A stretch of DNA of 64,000 bases. Source: Ureibacillus aquaedulcis (lineage in GTDB: Bacteria > Bacillota > Bacilli > Bacillales_A > Planococcaceae). The notes beneath the pieces were generated by a model. The model did not search any database. It had not been told where the DNA came from and saw only the letters and a list, made by a program, of their open reading frames with translations. The position numbers and the translations under genes were made by a program. The stretch spans positions 310,001 to 374,000 of the forward strand of contig NZ_JAUHTQ010000002.1 in NCBI RefSeq assembly GCF_030418165.1. Reading direction: 5' to 3'. Positions 43,350 to 51,647 of the stretch are shown piece by piece (the first letter of the stretch is position 1; each line of letters starts with the position of its first letter).

Positions 43350-43622
43350 GATAAAAAAAACGCCCTTTTGGATTAACCAAAAGGACGATTCATCTCGTGT
43401 TACCACCTTTAATTTATAAGTAATTCACATTACTTACCTTTGAAAGTACAGTCAATGGACAATACTTTTAGCACATGGTTACGGGTGCCTCACCGGTGTA
43501 GCCTACTAAGTACTTCTTTTCGGTACACAGCTCCAAGATGTATTCACAATCGTTCAACATGCACCTCTCATCAGCCGGTAACTTTCTGTCTGTTTACATG
43601 ATTGCTACTCTTTCTTATCATA
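43350..43622 (-). promoter_or_regulatory. Tyrosine-specific T-box riboswitch of tyrZ
   Basis: The same layout as the element at 41.6-41.9 kb: a T-box GGTGGTAACACGAG, the terminator with a T run near 43355-43390, and the specifier UAC (43498-43500) in AGTAGGCTACACCGG. The two elements differ at scattered positions, mostly in the apical and linker parts, as expected after an old duplication. Confidence 0.9.
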
Positions 43623-43739
43623 GCCTTTGTTCTTATACTCCGAAATGTCTAAAACAAATCTTCGTTATGCAGATATTAATTGTTATTCATTTTAACTTTT
43701 TATTTCATTTTGTCAATATTAAAAAAATTATTTGTGATA

Positions 43740-43960
43740 GTGGCTGGAGTTATTCTGGAAGTGGTAGGCATTATCGGTAAAAGTGGCGAGATCCTCGCAT
43801 AGTCCCGTAAACGAAGCTGCTTGAAGTAAAAGCTATTTGTTTTAGGTGAATGTATCGAGAAAATGATAATATAAATAGATTATGAGTGATTGAAAATTAA
43901 TAAGAATAACGTGTAATTTTTCGAAGTGGCGAGATTCTCACAAAAACCCGAGACATTTAG
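43740..43960. repeat. Short GTGG repeats between T-box and copZ
   Basis: GTGGCTGGAGTTATTC (43740), GTGGTAGGCATTATC (43761) and GTGGCGAGATCCTCGC (43783) are three diverged units spaced 21 and 22 bases; a further AAGTGGCGAGATTCTCACA occurs at about 43924 with the same following CCCG. A related core is present at 33.2 kb. No coding frame in this interval. Confidence 0.5.
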
Positions 43961-43973
43961 CGTTACAATACAA

Positions 43974-44001
43974 AAAAAGAGTGTCCTTTCAGCACTCTTC
44001 C
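43974..44001 (-). terminator. Terminator of csoR-copZ operon
   Basis: GAGTG / CACTC within GAAGAGTGCTGAAAGGACAC, followed by TTTTTTTG on the minus strand. Confidence 0.75.
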
Positions 44002-44017
44002 ACTAAGGTTACCTATT

Positions 44018-44224
44018 TTATTCAACTTCGTAGCCTTGATCATCAATTGTTTCTTTAATCTGGTCTAGTGTAACTTTTTCATTATCGAATGATACAGTTA
44101 CTTGACCTTCCTCCAGATTAACTTTTACTTGTTCTACGCCTGCTAATTCGCCTACGCTGCCTTCAACTGACTTTACACAATGCCCACAAGACATGCCGTT
44201 TACATTTAAAGTTACATTTTCCAT
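44018..44224 (-). CDS. copZ: Copper chaperone CopZ
   Basis: A 68-residue heavy-metal-associated domain that carries Cu(I) in the cytoplasm. The metal-binding motif is GMSCGHCVKSVEG (MxCxxC), followed by the VNLEEGQVTVSFD strand pair and the IDDQGYEVE end. It follows csoR by 12 bases. The usual third member, the CopA P-type ATPase, is not in the window. Confidence 0.95.
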   Translation of the reverse strand: MENVTLNVNGMSCGHCVKSVEGSVGELAGVEQVKVNLEEGQVTVSFDNEKVTLDQIKETIDDQGYEVE

Positions 44225-44236
44225 CCTAATTTCCCC

Positions 44237-44581
44237 CTATTTTTTCATTAATTTTTGAATCGTTACAATGACTTCATCCAGAACTTCTAAATCACCTTCA
44301 TTGATTCGGTCCACAACGCATTCTTTCAAATGATTTTCAAGAAGCATTTTAGCTACACCATTTAATGCGGACTGGGCTGCAGATATCTGTGTAATCACAT
44401 CGTCACAGTAAGTGTCTTTTTCGATCAGACCTTTTATGCCGCGGATTTGACCTTCAATACGATTCAGCCTTGTTACGAGATTTTTCTTAGTGGCATCCGT
44501 ATGATGACTTTTCCGCTCATTGGAACTTGAACAGCATGAATCAATATCCATTTGCAAATCTTTATTTAGTTGGAGTTCCAT
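44237..44581 (-). CDS. csoR: Copper-sensing repressor CsoR
   Basis: A 114-residue helical repressor that leaves DNA on binding Cu(I). It shows the DUF156 helix LVTRLNRIEGQIRGIKGLIE and the copper ligands in YCDDVITQISAAQSAL and HLKECVVDRI (C...HxxxC). The N-terminal segment has two adjacent cysteines (DSCCSSSNERK), an extra feature outside the core. ATG 44581 follows AAAGGAGAAATTGAA; the frame upstream is not used. It probably represses its own operon at the G-tract operator at 44632-44661. Confidence 0.93.
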   Translation of the reverse strand: MELQLNKDLQMDIDSCCSSSNERKSHHTDATKKNLVTRLNRIEGQIRGIKGLIEKDTYCDDVITQISAAQSALNGVAKMLLENHLKECVVDRINEGDLEVLDEVIVTIQKLMKK

Positions 44582-44631
44582 TTCAATTTCTCCTTTATCC
44601 ACTTTGTGATTACGCTGCACCCTATATCTAA

Positions 44632-44661
44632 ACTTTAGCATACCCCCACACCCTATGTAAA
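44632..44661 (-). promoter_or_regulatory. csoR-copZ promoter with CsoR-type operator
   Basis: Minus strand TTTACA (44656-44661), 18-base spacer TAGGGTGTGGGGGTATGC, and TAAAGT (44632-44637). The spacer is a G-tract flanked by TA sequences, as in known CsoR sites, and would block the polymerase when occupied. Confidence 0.6.
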
Positions 44662-44764
44662 GTGATAAAAATTGCCTTTCTTTAAATAGGATTCTTCATT
44701 CGAGCTGTCTCTTTCGTGAACCTACCAGGTAGTTCATTACCTCATCAGATTTCTTTAATATATC

Positions 44765-45178
44765 TCATTTATTAATAACAATCGATAATTGATAACCAAC
44801 ATAATTATTGCTTAATCCTGTCAAAAATTCATCCAACCTATCGTTGGATTGAAACCTGCATTCTAAAAGGTAGCAACTATCCCCGCTGACTTTAAAATTA
44901 TTCACGACGTTTTGTTCATATCCCTTCAAGAATGATAGATAAGGTTGATGGTTCGTACTTCTCGTATAAATATGTATTATTGCATGTACAAGATATCCTA
45001 ATTTTGCTTGATTAACTTGAATCGTGTAGCCCTCAATAATACCCATATCCTCTAGTTTTGCCACTCTGGCTGATGTGGCTGGCCCAGTTAAATGGACTAT
45101 TTCTCCCAATTCTTTCATCGTAATACGACTGTTCCTAGAAAGTTGTTCCAAAATCTGCATATCTGTTTGATCCAACAT
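44765..45178 (-). CDS. Lrp/AsnC-family transcription regulator
   Basis: A 137-residue regulator. An N-terminal winged helix-turn-helix (LDQTDMQILEQLSRNSRITM KELGEIVHLTGPATSARVAK) binds DNA, and the C-terminal RAM domain (NNFKVSGDSCYLLECRFQSN) senses an amino-acid-like ligand and forms octamers. It is divergently transcribed from the MBL-fold hydrolase gene at 45310, which is its likely target besides itself. Ligand unknown. Confidence 0.88.
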   Translation of the reverse strand: MLDQTDMQILEQLSRNSRITMKELGEIVHLTGPATSARVAKLEDMGIIEGYTIQVNQAKLGYLVHAIIHIYTRSTNHQPYLSFLKGYEQNVVNNFKVSGDSCYLLECRFQSNDRLDEFLTGLSNNYVGYQLSIVINK

Positions 45179-45309
45179 TTATTTAACTCCTTTCATTAAT
45201 AAAGTCAAAGAAGCAAAACACTTTATTTTATCCATGTATTATTAAATTTGCCATAGTATACAATATACATTGTTCACAGCAAATCTAAAAATAAAAGGAG
45301 TTAATTGAC

Positions 45310-46071
45310 ATGAATATACAACAAATTCGCAATGCAACATTGGTCGTTGAGTATGCAGGCAAAAGGTTTTTAGTAGATCCGATGTTGGCGGAAAAAGGTA
45401 CTTACCCACCTTTCCCAAATTCACCGAGACAAGACCAAAAAAATCCGTTGGTAGGTTTGCCATCATCCATTGACAATATTATTCAAAATATCGATGCAGT
45501 CATCGTCACTCACCTACATTTAGACCACTGGGATGATGCAGCTAAAGAGGCATTGCCAAAAGAGATTAAATTATTTGCTCAAAATGAAGACGATGCAACT
45601 GAGATTCGAAATGCTGGCTTCCAAAATGTAGAGGTTTTAACAGAAGATACTGTCTTTGAAGGCATCCAATTAATGAAAACAAAAGGCGAGCATGGAAGAG
45701 GCGAAATCTTGAAACTTGCTGGTTTAGTATGCGGTGTTGTCTTTAAACATCCAGACGAAAAAACATTATATATCGCTGGAGATACAATTTGGTATGATGC
45801 CGTTCACGAAGTAATCAACACATCAAAACCAGAAATTATTGTAGTGAATGCAGGCGATAACCAATTCAATGAAGGCGGTTCTCTAGTTATGGGGAAAGAG
45901 GATGTATTTGAAGTTTATAATGCTGCACCAAACTCGAAAATTATTGCAGTCCACATGGAAGCAGTAAATCACTGGGGATTATCCAGAGAAGAATTAAAAA
46001 GCTTCATCAACGAAAAAGGAATGACATCTAGTGTATTGGTTCCGGATGATGGTGAATTTTACGAATTTTAA
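45310..46071 (+). CDS. Metallo-beta-lactamase-fold hydrolase
   Basis: A 253-residue MBL-fold enzyme of the UlaG/YtkL-like group. The metal motif is THLHLDHWDD (HxHxDH) and later ligands are in GEHGRG, AGDTIWY and HMEAVNHWG. The opening IRNATLVVEYAGKRFLVDPM is typical of this group, some of which are lactonases or phosphodiesterases. The divergent Lrp/AsnC gene suggests amino-acid-related regulation. Substrate unknown. Confidence 0.86.
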   Translation: MNIQQIRNATLVVEYAGKRFLVDPMLAEKGTYPPFPNSPRQDQKNPLVGLPSSIDNIIQNIDAVIVTHLHLDHWDDAAKEALPKEIKLFAQNEDDATEIRNAGFQNVEVLTEDTVFEGIQLMKTKGEHGRGEILKLAGLVCGVVFKHPDEKTLYIAGDTIWYDAVHEVINTSKPEIIVVNAGDNQFNEGGSLVMGKEDVFEVYNAAPNSKIIAVHMEAVNHWGLSREELKSFINEKGMTSSVLVPDDGEFYEF

Positions 46072-46109
46072 ATCCACGGGTAATTTCTAAATATCCTTAA
46101 TTATTAAAA

Positions 46110-46136
46110 AGAGATCCTCGACGGGTCTCTTTTCTA
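46110..46136 (+). terminator. Terminator of MBL hydrolase gene
   Basis: AGAGATCC / GGGTCTCT (G-T pairs included) followed by TTTT. Confidence 0.65.
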
Positions 46137-46159
46137 TGTTTATCTATCTGCATAAACCT

Positions 46160-46190
46160 AAAAAGGCAACCCATTTTAGCGGGTTGCCTT
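46160..46190 (-). terminator. Terminator of AHSA1 gene
   Basis: AAGGCAACCC / GGGTTGCCTT stem followed by TTTAG on the minus strand. Confidence 0.75.
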
Positions 46191-46195
46191 ATATC

Positions 46196-46693
46196 TTACT
46201 TAATCGAGGAAACATGCTCTTCCAATCGGTCCCAGGTCTCCCTGATACCTTGCTCCATGCCCATATCCAAAACGCTTCTTAGAGCTTCTTCGGAAGGATA
46301 TACCGCACGATTTATCAGTTTTGTTTTTCCTTCAACTTCTTCAAATAATAAAGTGCTTTCTGTTGAAGGCATACCTTCTACTTCATTACCCTCGGCATCT
46401 GAAAAGTAATCAATATAAACTATTTTTTCATCCTGCACAATTTCTTGGTAGACTCCCTTACCCCATGATTCAAATCCATAAAAGTCACCTTGATTCTCGT
46501 CGATACACTTCATGCAATAATGCCAGATGCCATCAACCCGAAAATCAATATGACAATATGTCAACATCCACCCGCGAGGGCCCCACCATTTTTTCAAATG
46601 CTCTTCTTCTGAAAAAGCTTTGAATAGAAGTTCTTTCGTTGCATTAAATTCACGTTCCAATACGATTGTGTTTCCGTCCATAGCAGTGATCAT
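46196..46693 (-). CDS. SRPBCC (AHSA1-like) protein
   Basis: A 165-residue START-like protein: VLEREFNATKELLFKAFSEE, HLKKWWGPRGW and a long central sheet, ending with a helix ...MGMEQGIRETWDRLEEHV, all standard for activator-of-Hsp90-ATPase-1-like domains in bacteria. They bind hydrophobic ligands in an internal cavity. GGAGGATACAAA precedes the ATG. It is a single gene with its own terminator; ligand unknown. Confidence 0.87.
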   Translation of the reverse strand: MITAMDGNTIVLEREFNATKELLFKAFSEEEHLKKWWGPRGWMLTYCHIDFRVDGIWHYCMKCIDENQGDFYGFESWGKGVYQEIVQDEKIVYIDYFSDAEGNEVEGMPSTESTLLFEEVEGKTKLINRAVYPSEEALRSVLDMGMEQGIRETWDRLEEHVSSIK

Positions 46694-46822
46694 TTTGTAT
46701 CCTCCATATGCTCTTTTATTTTGATAGCTTTTGTGCGTTCAATAGAAGGTTAATGGCTAATCTCTTACTATATTCTCGAAAACACTCCCATTTCCTTCAC
46801 ATTGTTTACTAAATTAGTAAAC

Positions 46823-48160
46823 TCAACTAAATTTTGTAGTTTTTCCATCAACCGGCATCACCGGAAAAAGTTTACGATTTAATGATGGAATATATATAAC
46901 CAAGAAAATGGAGCGACCCAAACTAAATACTATGAAGGCCAACCATAGCCCATGGTTTTGAAGGGATGGAACGGATATATATAACACGGATAGAAAAACA
47001 CCTAATGCATATACCATTGAGTTCCTGATTGGTTTTGCCTCGGTAGCACCAACAAACACACCATAAAGAACCAGGCCCAAGCTCGCCGATAAGGGAAATA
47101 GGAGAATCCATAGTTCATAGGTTCCAATCAATTCAATGACACTCTGGGTCTGTGTAAATAGCGGTATAATCAACCCTTTACATAAGTAGAATAAAGCTGT
47201 TATTAGAAGGGCAGAAATAATCGCCCACTGGAAAGTTAATGATACCGTTCTTTTATACAAGTCTCTATCCTGTGAACCTATTGCTTTACCAACATAAATA
47301 CTGGATGCATTCGCGAACCCATCAAAAGCGTAAGCCATCATGTAATGGATTTGAATCAGTACAGCATTCGCAGCCAATACTTCCGTTCCATAAGCGGCGC
47401 CCTTTGCTGTAAATAAATTAAAAACAACTAGTAAACAGAACGTTCTTATCATTAAGTCTCGATTCATTGCCACCATCTTTTTAAAGGGTTCCGGATTTAG
47501 AATTTCTCCTCTGGAAGGGAAACGGAATGATTGAGGAAGCAATTTAATTATTATGATCCCACTTAATAGTACAGTGGCTATTTCAGCTATAAGTGTGGCA
47601 GCAGCTACTCCGGATACTCCCCATGAAAAGACCTTCACAAAAACAATAGCAAGTATAATGTTAATAAGATTCATAAGGATTTGAAGGGTCAATGTTAATT
47701 TTATACGAGCTCTTCCAACCAACCAGCCCATCACGACATAATTTGCCAATGCAAATGGAGCTCCCCAAATCCTGATGGAATAATACTCTGATGCGAACTC
47801 ATAAACATCGGAAGCAGGACTCATAAAAGCAAGAGTCACATTTAGAATTGGCCACTGAAGAATAAGAAAGATCATACCTACAAGCAAAGCAATAAATAAA
47901 GGCCTAATAAGTGCCAATAACTGCTCCTTCTCGTCATTTGCTCCTTCCGCCTGTGCTGCAAACCCGGATGTACTAACTCTTAAAAAGCCAAACAACCAGT
48001 AGAGTGTATTAAAAATGACAGTACCGACAGCCACACCACCAATATAAGCAGGATTGGGCAACTGGCCCACTACTGCCATGTCTACTACTCCCAATAAAGG
48101 TGTGGTTATCATCGAGATTGCAAGTGGGATTGCTAGGGCAAGATAGGTTCGGTGATTCAC
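46823..48160 (-). CDS. MATE-family efflux transporter, DinF-like
   Basis: A 445-residue cation- or proton-driven exporter with 12 helices. The N terminus LALAIPLAISMITTPLLGVV then DMAVVGQLPNPAYIGGVAVG matches the DinF branch of MATE transporters. Its start lies 139 bases downstream of the metal-type ABC operon on the same strand; I see no clear terminator between, so read-through is possible. Substrate unknown. Confidence 0.88.
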   Translation of the reverse strand: MNHRTYLALAIPLAISMITTPLLGVVDMAVVGQLPNPAYIGGVAVGTVIFNTLYWLFGFLRVSTSGFAAQAEGANDEKEQLLALIRPLFIALLVGMIFLILQWPILNVTLAFMSPASDVYEFASEYYSIRIWGAPFALANYVVMGWLVGRARIKLTLTLQILMNLINIILAIVFVKVFSWGVSGVAAATLIAEIATVLLSGIIIIKLLPQSFRFPSRGEILNPEPFKKMVAMNRDLMIRTFCLLVVFNLFTAKGAAYGTEVLAANAVLIQIHYMMAYAFDGFANASSIYVGKAIGSQDRDLYKRTVSLTFQWAIISALLITALFYLCKGLIIPLFTQTQSVIELIGTYELWILLFPLSASLGLVLYGVFVGATEAKPIRNSMVYALGVFLSVLYISVPSLQNHGLWLAFIVFSLGRSIFLVIYIPSLNRKLFPVMPVDGKTTKFS

Positions 48161-48299
48161 CGGAACACCTCCATAACTTTTTTCTGTAATTTCCCCTCTT
48201 AATCTATAATTAACTTAATTCATCAGTAGATTAATGGAAGTTAATCTTGATTCTCCCACTTTACGCCTAGTGCGTTTTTCGAATAATTATATTGTCAAC

Positions 48300-49061
48300 C
48301 TAGAAGATGGAAATAAGTTCTTTTGTATATTGGTGACGTTCGTTATCGAATAAATGGTTGGTTTCAAATTCATCAACTAATCGGCCTTCTTTCATTACAA
48401 GTATACGTTGACACATTTGGCTCACAGCAGCAAGGTCATGAGAAATAAACAAGTATGAAAGATTTAAAGTTTTCCTGAGCTCAGTTAATAAAGTAAGCAC
48501 TGCCTTCTGTGAGATAACATCCAGGCTTGCGGTTGGCTCATCTAAAACAATCAGCTCAGGTTCAATGCTTATTGCACGAGCAATTGTAACCAGTTGCCTT
48601 TGCCCACCACTTAATTCATGGGGATATTGATCTGCTAGATGAGATGGCAACCCAACAGCTTCCAATAATTGTTTTACAAAAGCATCCTTGGATGTGTAGG
48701 AAAAATAACTAAGGTCAAGTTCCTTTTTATATTGATTATAAGGGTCAATAAGTGACTCTTTTACTTTCAACTTGGGGTTTAAAGCGGCGGAAGGATTTTG
48801 AAACACAATTTGCATCTTTTTACGGAAAAGATGTAAATTTCGTTCATTAAGGTGTTCAATTGCTTGATTCCCGAAATAAATTGAACCACTATCAATCGGT
48901 TCAATCCGCAACAAACAGCGAGCTAACGTACTTTTGCCACAGCCGCTCTCCCCAACCAGCCCAAGACACTCACCCTTTTTTAGGTCAAATGAGACATGAT
49001 CGACTGCTACTTTATCAGCTTGATAAAATTTGGTTAACTCTTTAATAGTGAGTAGACTCAT
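48300..49061 (-). CDS. Nik/Opp/Cnt-type ABC transporter ATPase (second)
   Basis: A 253-residue ATPase of the dipeptide/nickel class. Walker A GESGCGKST, signature LSGGQRQLVTIARAI, Walker B LIVLDEPTASLD, then DVISQKAVLTLLTEL. It corresponds to DppF/NikE/CntF. Its start overlaps the end of the other ATPase gene by 4 bases. It is the last gene of the Zur-box operon. Confidence 0.9.
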   Translation of the reverse strand: MSLLTIKELTKFYQADKVAVDHVSFDLKKGECLGLVGESGCGKSTLARCLLRIEPIDSGSIYFGNQAIEHLNERNLHLFRKKMQIVFQNPSAALNPKLKVKESLIDPYNQYKKELDLSYFSYTSKDAFVKQLLEAVGLPSHLADQYPHELSGGQRQLVTIARAISIEPELIVLDEPTASLDVISQKAVLTLLTELRKTLNLSYLFISHDLAAVSQMCQRILVMKEGRLVDEFETNHLFDNERHQYTKELISIF

Positions 49062-49858
49062 CTTTCTTCCACCTCCTCCAAACCCGATGGCAGACCTTGA
49101 TCTAATATTGGTGCAGCTTCGATTAATCGTTTTGTATATTCATGTTTCGGATGATCGAGTATTCGGTGTTTCCCCCCGGACTCAACAATCTCCCCTTCCC
49201 TCATGACAGCTAAACGACTTGCATAACGCCTCACATGACGCCAATCATGCGTTATGAATAAAATGGCACACCCTGTTTCTCTTTGTTTCTTTGCGAGCAG
49301 CTCCAAAATCCGGTGTCCGGAAACACTATCAAGGGCGGTTGTTATTTCATCTGCAATCAGTAAATCCGGAGATAGCATAAGTGCTATCGCAATAGATGCT
49401 CGCTGAAGTTGTCCCCCACTTAACTGAAATGGATATTTATCGTACAAATTCTCATCTAAACCGACAGATTCCAGTGCATGGATTGACTCTAGTCTTCTGC
49501 TTTTTGCATCCAGTTCACCATGAGTCCTATGATACTCATCAAAGTGCTGACCAATCGTCCTAAATGGGGTAAAAGAGCCTTGATAATCTTGAAAAATATA
49601 TGCCACTTTTTTCCCTCGAATTGATTGGAATTGTTTTTTTGTTAATGAAAGCAACTCCAATCCTTTAAAATAAATTTTTCCTTCCACCTTCAGATTTGCA
49701 GGAAGCATTTGACCTATTGCCTGTGAAAGCAAGCTTTTACCGCTTCCGCTTTGGCCCACTAGTGCAAACCATTCGCCTTCTCCTACAGAAAGCGATACAT
49801 TATCTACTATTTTCTTTTTGCTGCTGCTAATTGATACCTGTTCAATTGATAAAATCAC
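49058..49858 (-). CDS. Nik/Opp/Cnt-type ABC transporter ATPase (first)
   Basis: A 266-residue ATPase equivalent to DppD/NikD/CntD: Walker A GQSGSGKSL, signature LSGGQLQRASIAIAL, Walker B LLIADEITTALD (Glu-Ile in place of Glu-Pro), and H-loop FITHDWRHVRRYASR. It overlaps the permease gene upstream by 4 bases (ATGA) and the second ATPase gene downstream. Heterodimeric ATPases are the rule in this transporter class. Confidence 0.9.
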   Translation of the reverse strand: MILSIEQVSISSSKKKIVDNVSLSVGEGEWFALVGQSGSGKSLLSQAIGQMLPANLKVEGKIYFKGLELLSLTKKQFQSIRGKKVAYIFQDYQGSFTPFRTIGQHFDEYHRTHGELDAKSRRLESIHALESVGLDENLYDKYPFQLSGGQLQRASIAIALMLSPDLLIADEITTALDSVSGHRILELLAKKQRETGCAILFITHDWRHVRRYASRLAVMREGEIVESGGKHRILDHPKHEYTKRLIEAAPILDQGLPSGLEEVEER

Positions 49859-50703
49859 TGCTGCACCTCTTTTTTTACATCAAAATGATCGCGTAGATAA
49901 TCGCCTGCCATATTTGTTAATAACACAACCACCACAATAGCCAATCCTGGGAATATCATTAGTTCAGGTCTCGATTGGAAATACGGTCGGGATTCATTTA
50001 ACATCGCTCCCCATTCAGGTGTTGGGGGCTGTACACCAAGACCTATGTACGAAAAAGCCGAGATGAGGAGAATAATTTTGCCGAGATCCAGACTTGCAAG
50101 GACGAGTACATGGCCAACGATATGAGGAAATAGATGCTTTCGTATAATCTTTGCTGAAGAAAGTCCATTAGTACGTGCAACTAACACATATTCTTTTTGA
50201 GATTCAGATAAAACCGTACTGCGAACAAGACGCGCATAGTTCACCCATTTAACCAAGATAATGGCGAGTACTAAATTACCAATCCCCGGTCCGAGTAAAC
50301 CACTTAGAACAATAGCTACTATAGTGTCGGGAAAGGCTAAAAATCCATCCCCAATACGCATAAATAAACGATCAACCACACCACGTTTGTATCCCGCAAT
50401 GAGACCAAAGGGGACTCCGATTATAAGTGCAGAAATAAGTGCCAGTAAACTAAAACCTATCGTCTGCTGTGCACCTAGCAACAGTCTGGTTAAAACATCC
50501 CTGCCAAGCTGATCCGTACCTAATGGGTGCTGGATGCTCGTTCCCAGAAGTCGATCATCCAGGTTTGTTAAATTTGGATCATGCTGCAAATAAACAAATG
50601 TATATATGACTACTAATATGATAAAAAGTAGGCCTAGTAAAGTCACTAATCTTGGCAATCTAGACTTCTTCGATTTTGGCAGACGCAAAGATAATCCACT
50701 CAT
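49855..50703 (-). CDS. Nik/Opp/Cnt-type ABC permease (NikC/CntC-like)
   Basis: A 282-residue permease with an N-terminal anchor helix and about five further helices. It contains LGTDQLGRDVLTRLLLGAQQ, diagnostic for DppC/NikC-type subunits, and the EAA-type loop REYVLVARTNGLSSAKIIRK (residues here QKEYVLVARTNGLS). It overlaps both neighbours by 4 bases. Confidence 0.9.
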   Translation of the reverse strand: MSGLSLRLPKSKKSRLPRLVTLLGLLFIILVVIYTFVYLQHDPNLTNLDDRLLGTSIQHPLGTDQLGRDVLTRLLLGAQQTIGFSLLALISALIIGVPFGLIAGYKRGVVDRLFMRIGDGFLAFPDTIVAIVLSGLLGPGIGNLVLAIILVKWVNYARLVRSTVLSESQKEYVLVARTNGLSSAKIIRKHLFPHIVGHVLVLASLDLGKIILLISAFSYIGLGVQPPTPEWGAMLNESRPYFQSRPELMIFPGLAIVVVVLLTNMAGDYLRDHFDVKKEVQQ

Positions 50704-51647
50704 CGATTTGTCCCCCTCTCTTTAAGTTTCATTTCGGGATTTAAAGATCTATAAGAAAGATCCACAAATGTATTTACGACAAAAACAACAATTGCCATGA
50801 TTAAAATATATCCTTGTATAACTGGATAATCACGTTGTCGTATAGCTTCAACAACGAGTTTTCCTAATCCTGGATATGCAAACAATACTTCAATTACTAC
50901 AACCCCGCCAATCAGGCTGCCTAAACTCACCCCAAAAACGGTGATCACCGGAGGAAGGCTATGCCGAAAAGCATGCATCAAAAAAATACGCTTCTCCGAT
51001 ATCCCTCGTGCTCTTGCTGCACGGATAAATTCCTGACTGAGCGAGTCCAGAAGACTGGATCGAAGCAAACGAACATATACACTAGAAATAGCCAGACCAA
51101 GTGTTAATGACGGCAGTATTAAGGAGGTGAATCCATCTCTCCCCATGGTCGGCAGCCAGTTTACACGGACACCAAATAGTTCGATTAAAATAAGGCCAAG
51201 CCAAAAACTTGGGATAGCAGCACCAAGAACTGATAGGGTCCTGCCAAATTGATCAATCCAGCTATTACGGTATAAGGCCGATAGCGATCCTAGTGGTATC
51301 GATATAACCAGCATCACAGTCAATGCACCAAAAGCCAATTCCATTGTCGCCGGCAGCCCCGTTAGTATCATATCCATTACAGGCTGGCCCGTGACATAAG
51401 ATACACCGAAATCAAGTTGAACAAATTTCAGCAACCAAAGCCCGTACTGGACGAGCAATGGTTCGTTGAATCCCATTTCTTCTCTCAGTTCCTCCACTTG
51501 CTCTTGATTAACAGATAGTTCATCGACATTCAAAATTGTCAAAACAGGATCACCTGGTGCAAGACGAACAACCAAAAAGCTGATAAAGGTAATAAATAAC
51601 ATAAAAATAAGGATTTCAGAAAATTTTCGAGCAACAATTCGGAGCAT
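50700..51647 (-). CDS. Nik/Opp/Cnt-type ABC permease (NikB/CntB-like)
   Basis: A 315-residue permease of the DppB/NikB class with six helices. It contains the periplasmic VVRLAPGDPVLTILNVDELS region, the LPATMELAFGALTVMLVIS stretch and the ATPase-docking loop QEFIRAARARGISEKRIFLM. Its start lies directly at the stop of the binding-protein gene (51648), so coupling is tight. Confidence 0.9.
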   Translation of the reverse strand: MLRIVARKFSEILIFMLFITFISFLVVRLAPGDPVLTILNVDELSVNQEQVEELREEMGFNEPLLVQYGLWLLKFVQLDFGVSYVTGQPVMDMILTGLPATMELAFGALTVMLVISIPLGSLSALYRNSWIDQFGRTLSVLGAAIPSFWLGLILIELFGVRVNWLPTMGRDGFTSLILPSLTLGLAISSVYVRLLRSSLLDSLSQEFIRAARARGISEKRIFLMHAFRHSLPPVITVFGVSLGSLIGGVVVIEVLFAYPGLGKLVVEAIRQRDYPVIQGYILIMAIVVFVVNTFVDLSYRSLNPEMKLKERGTNR

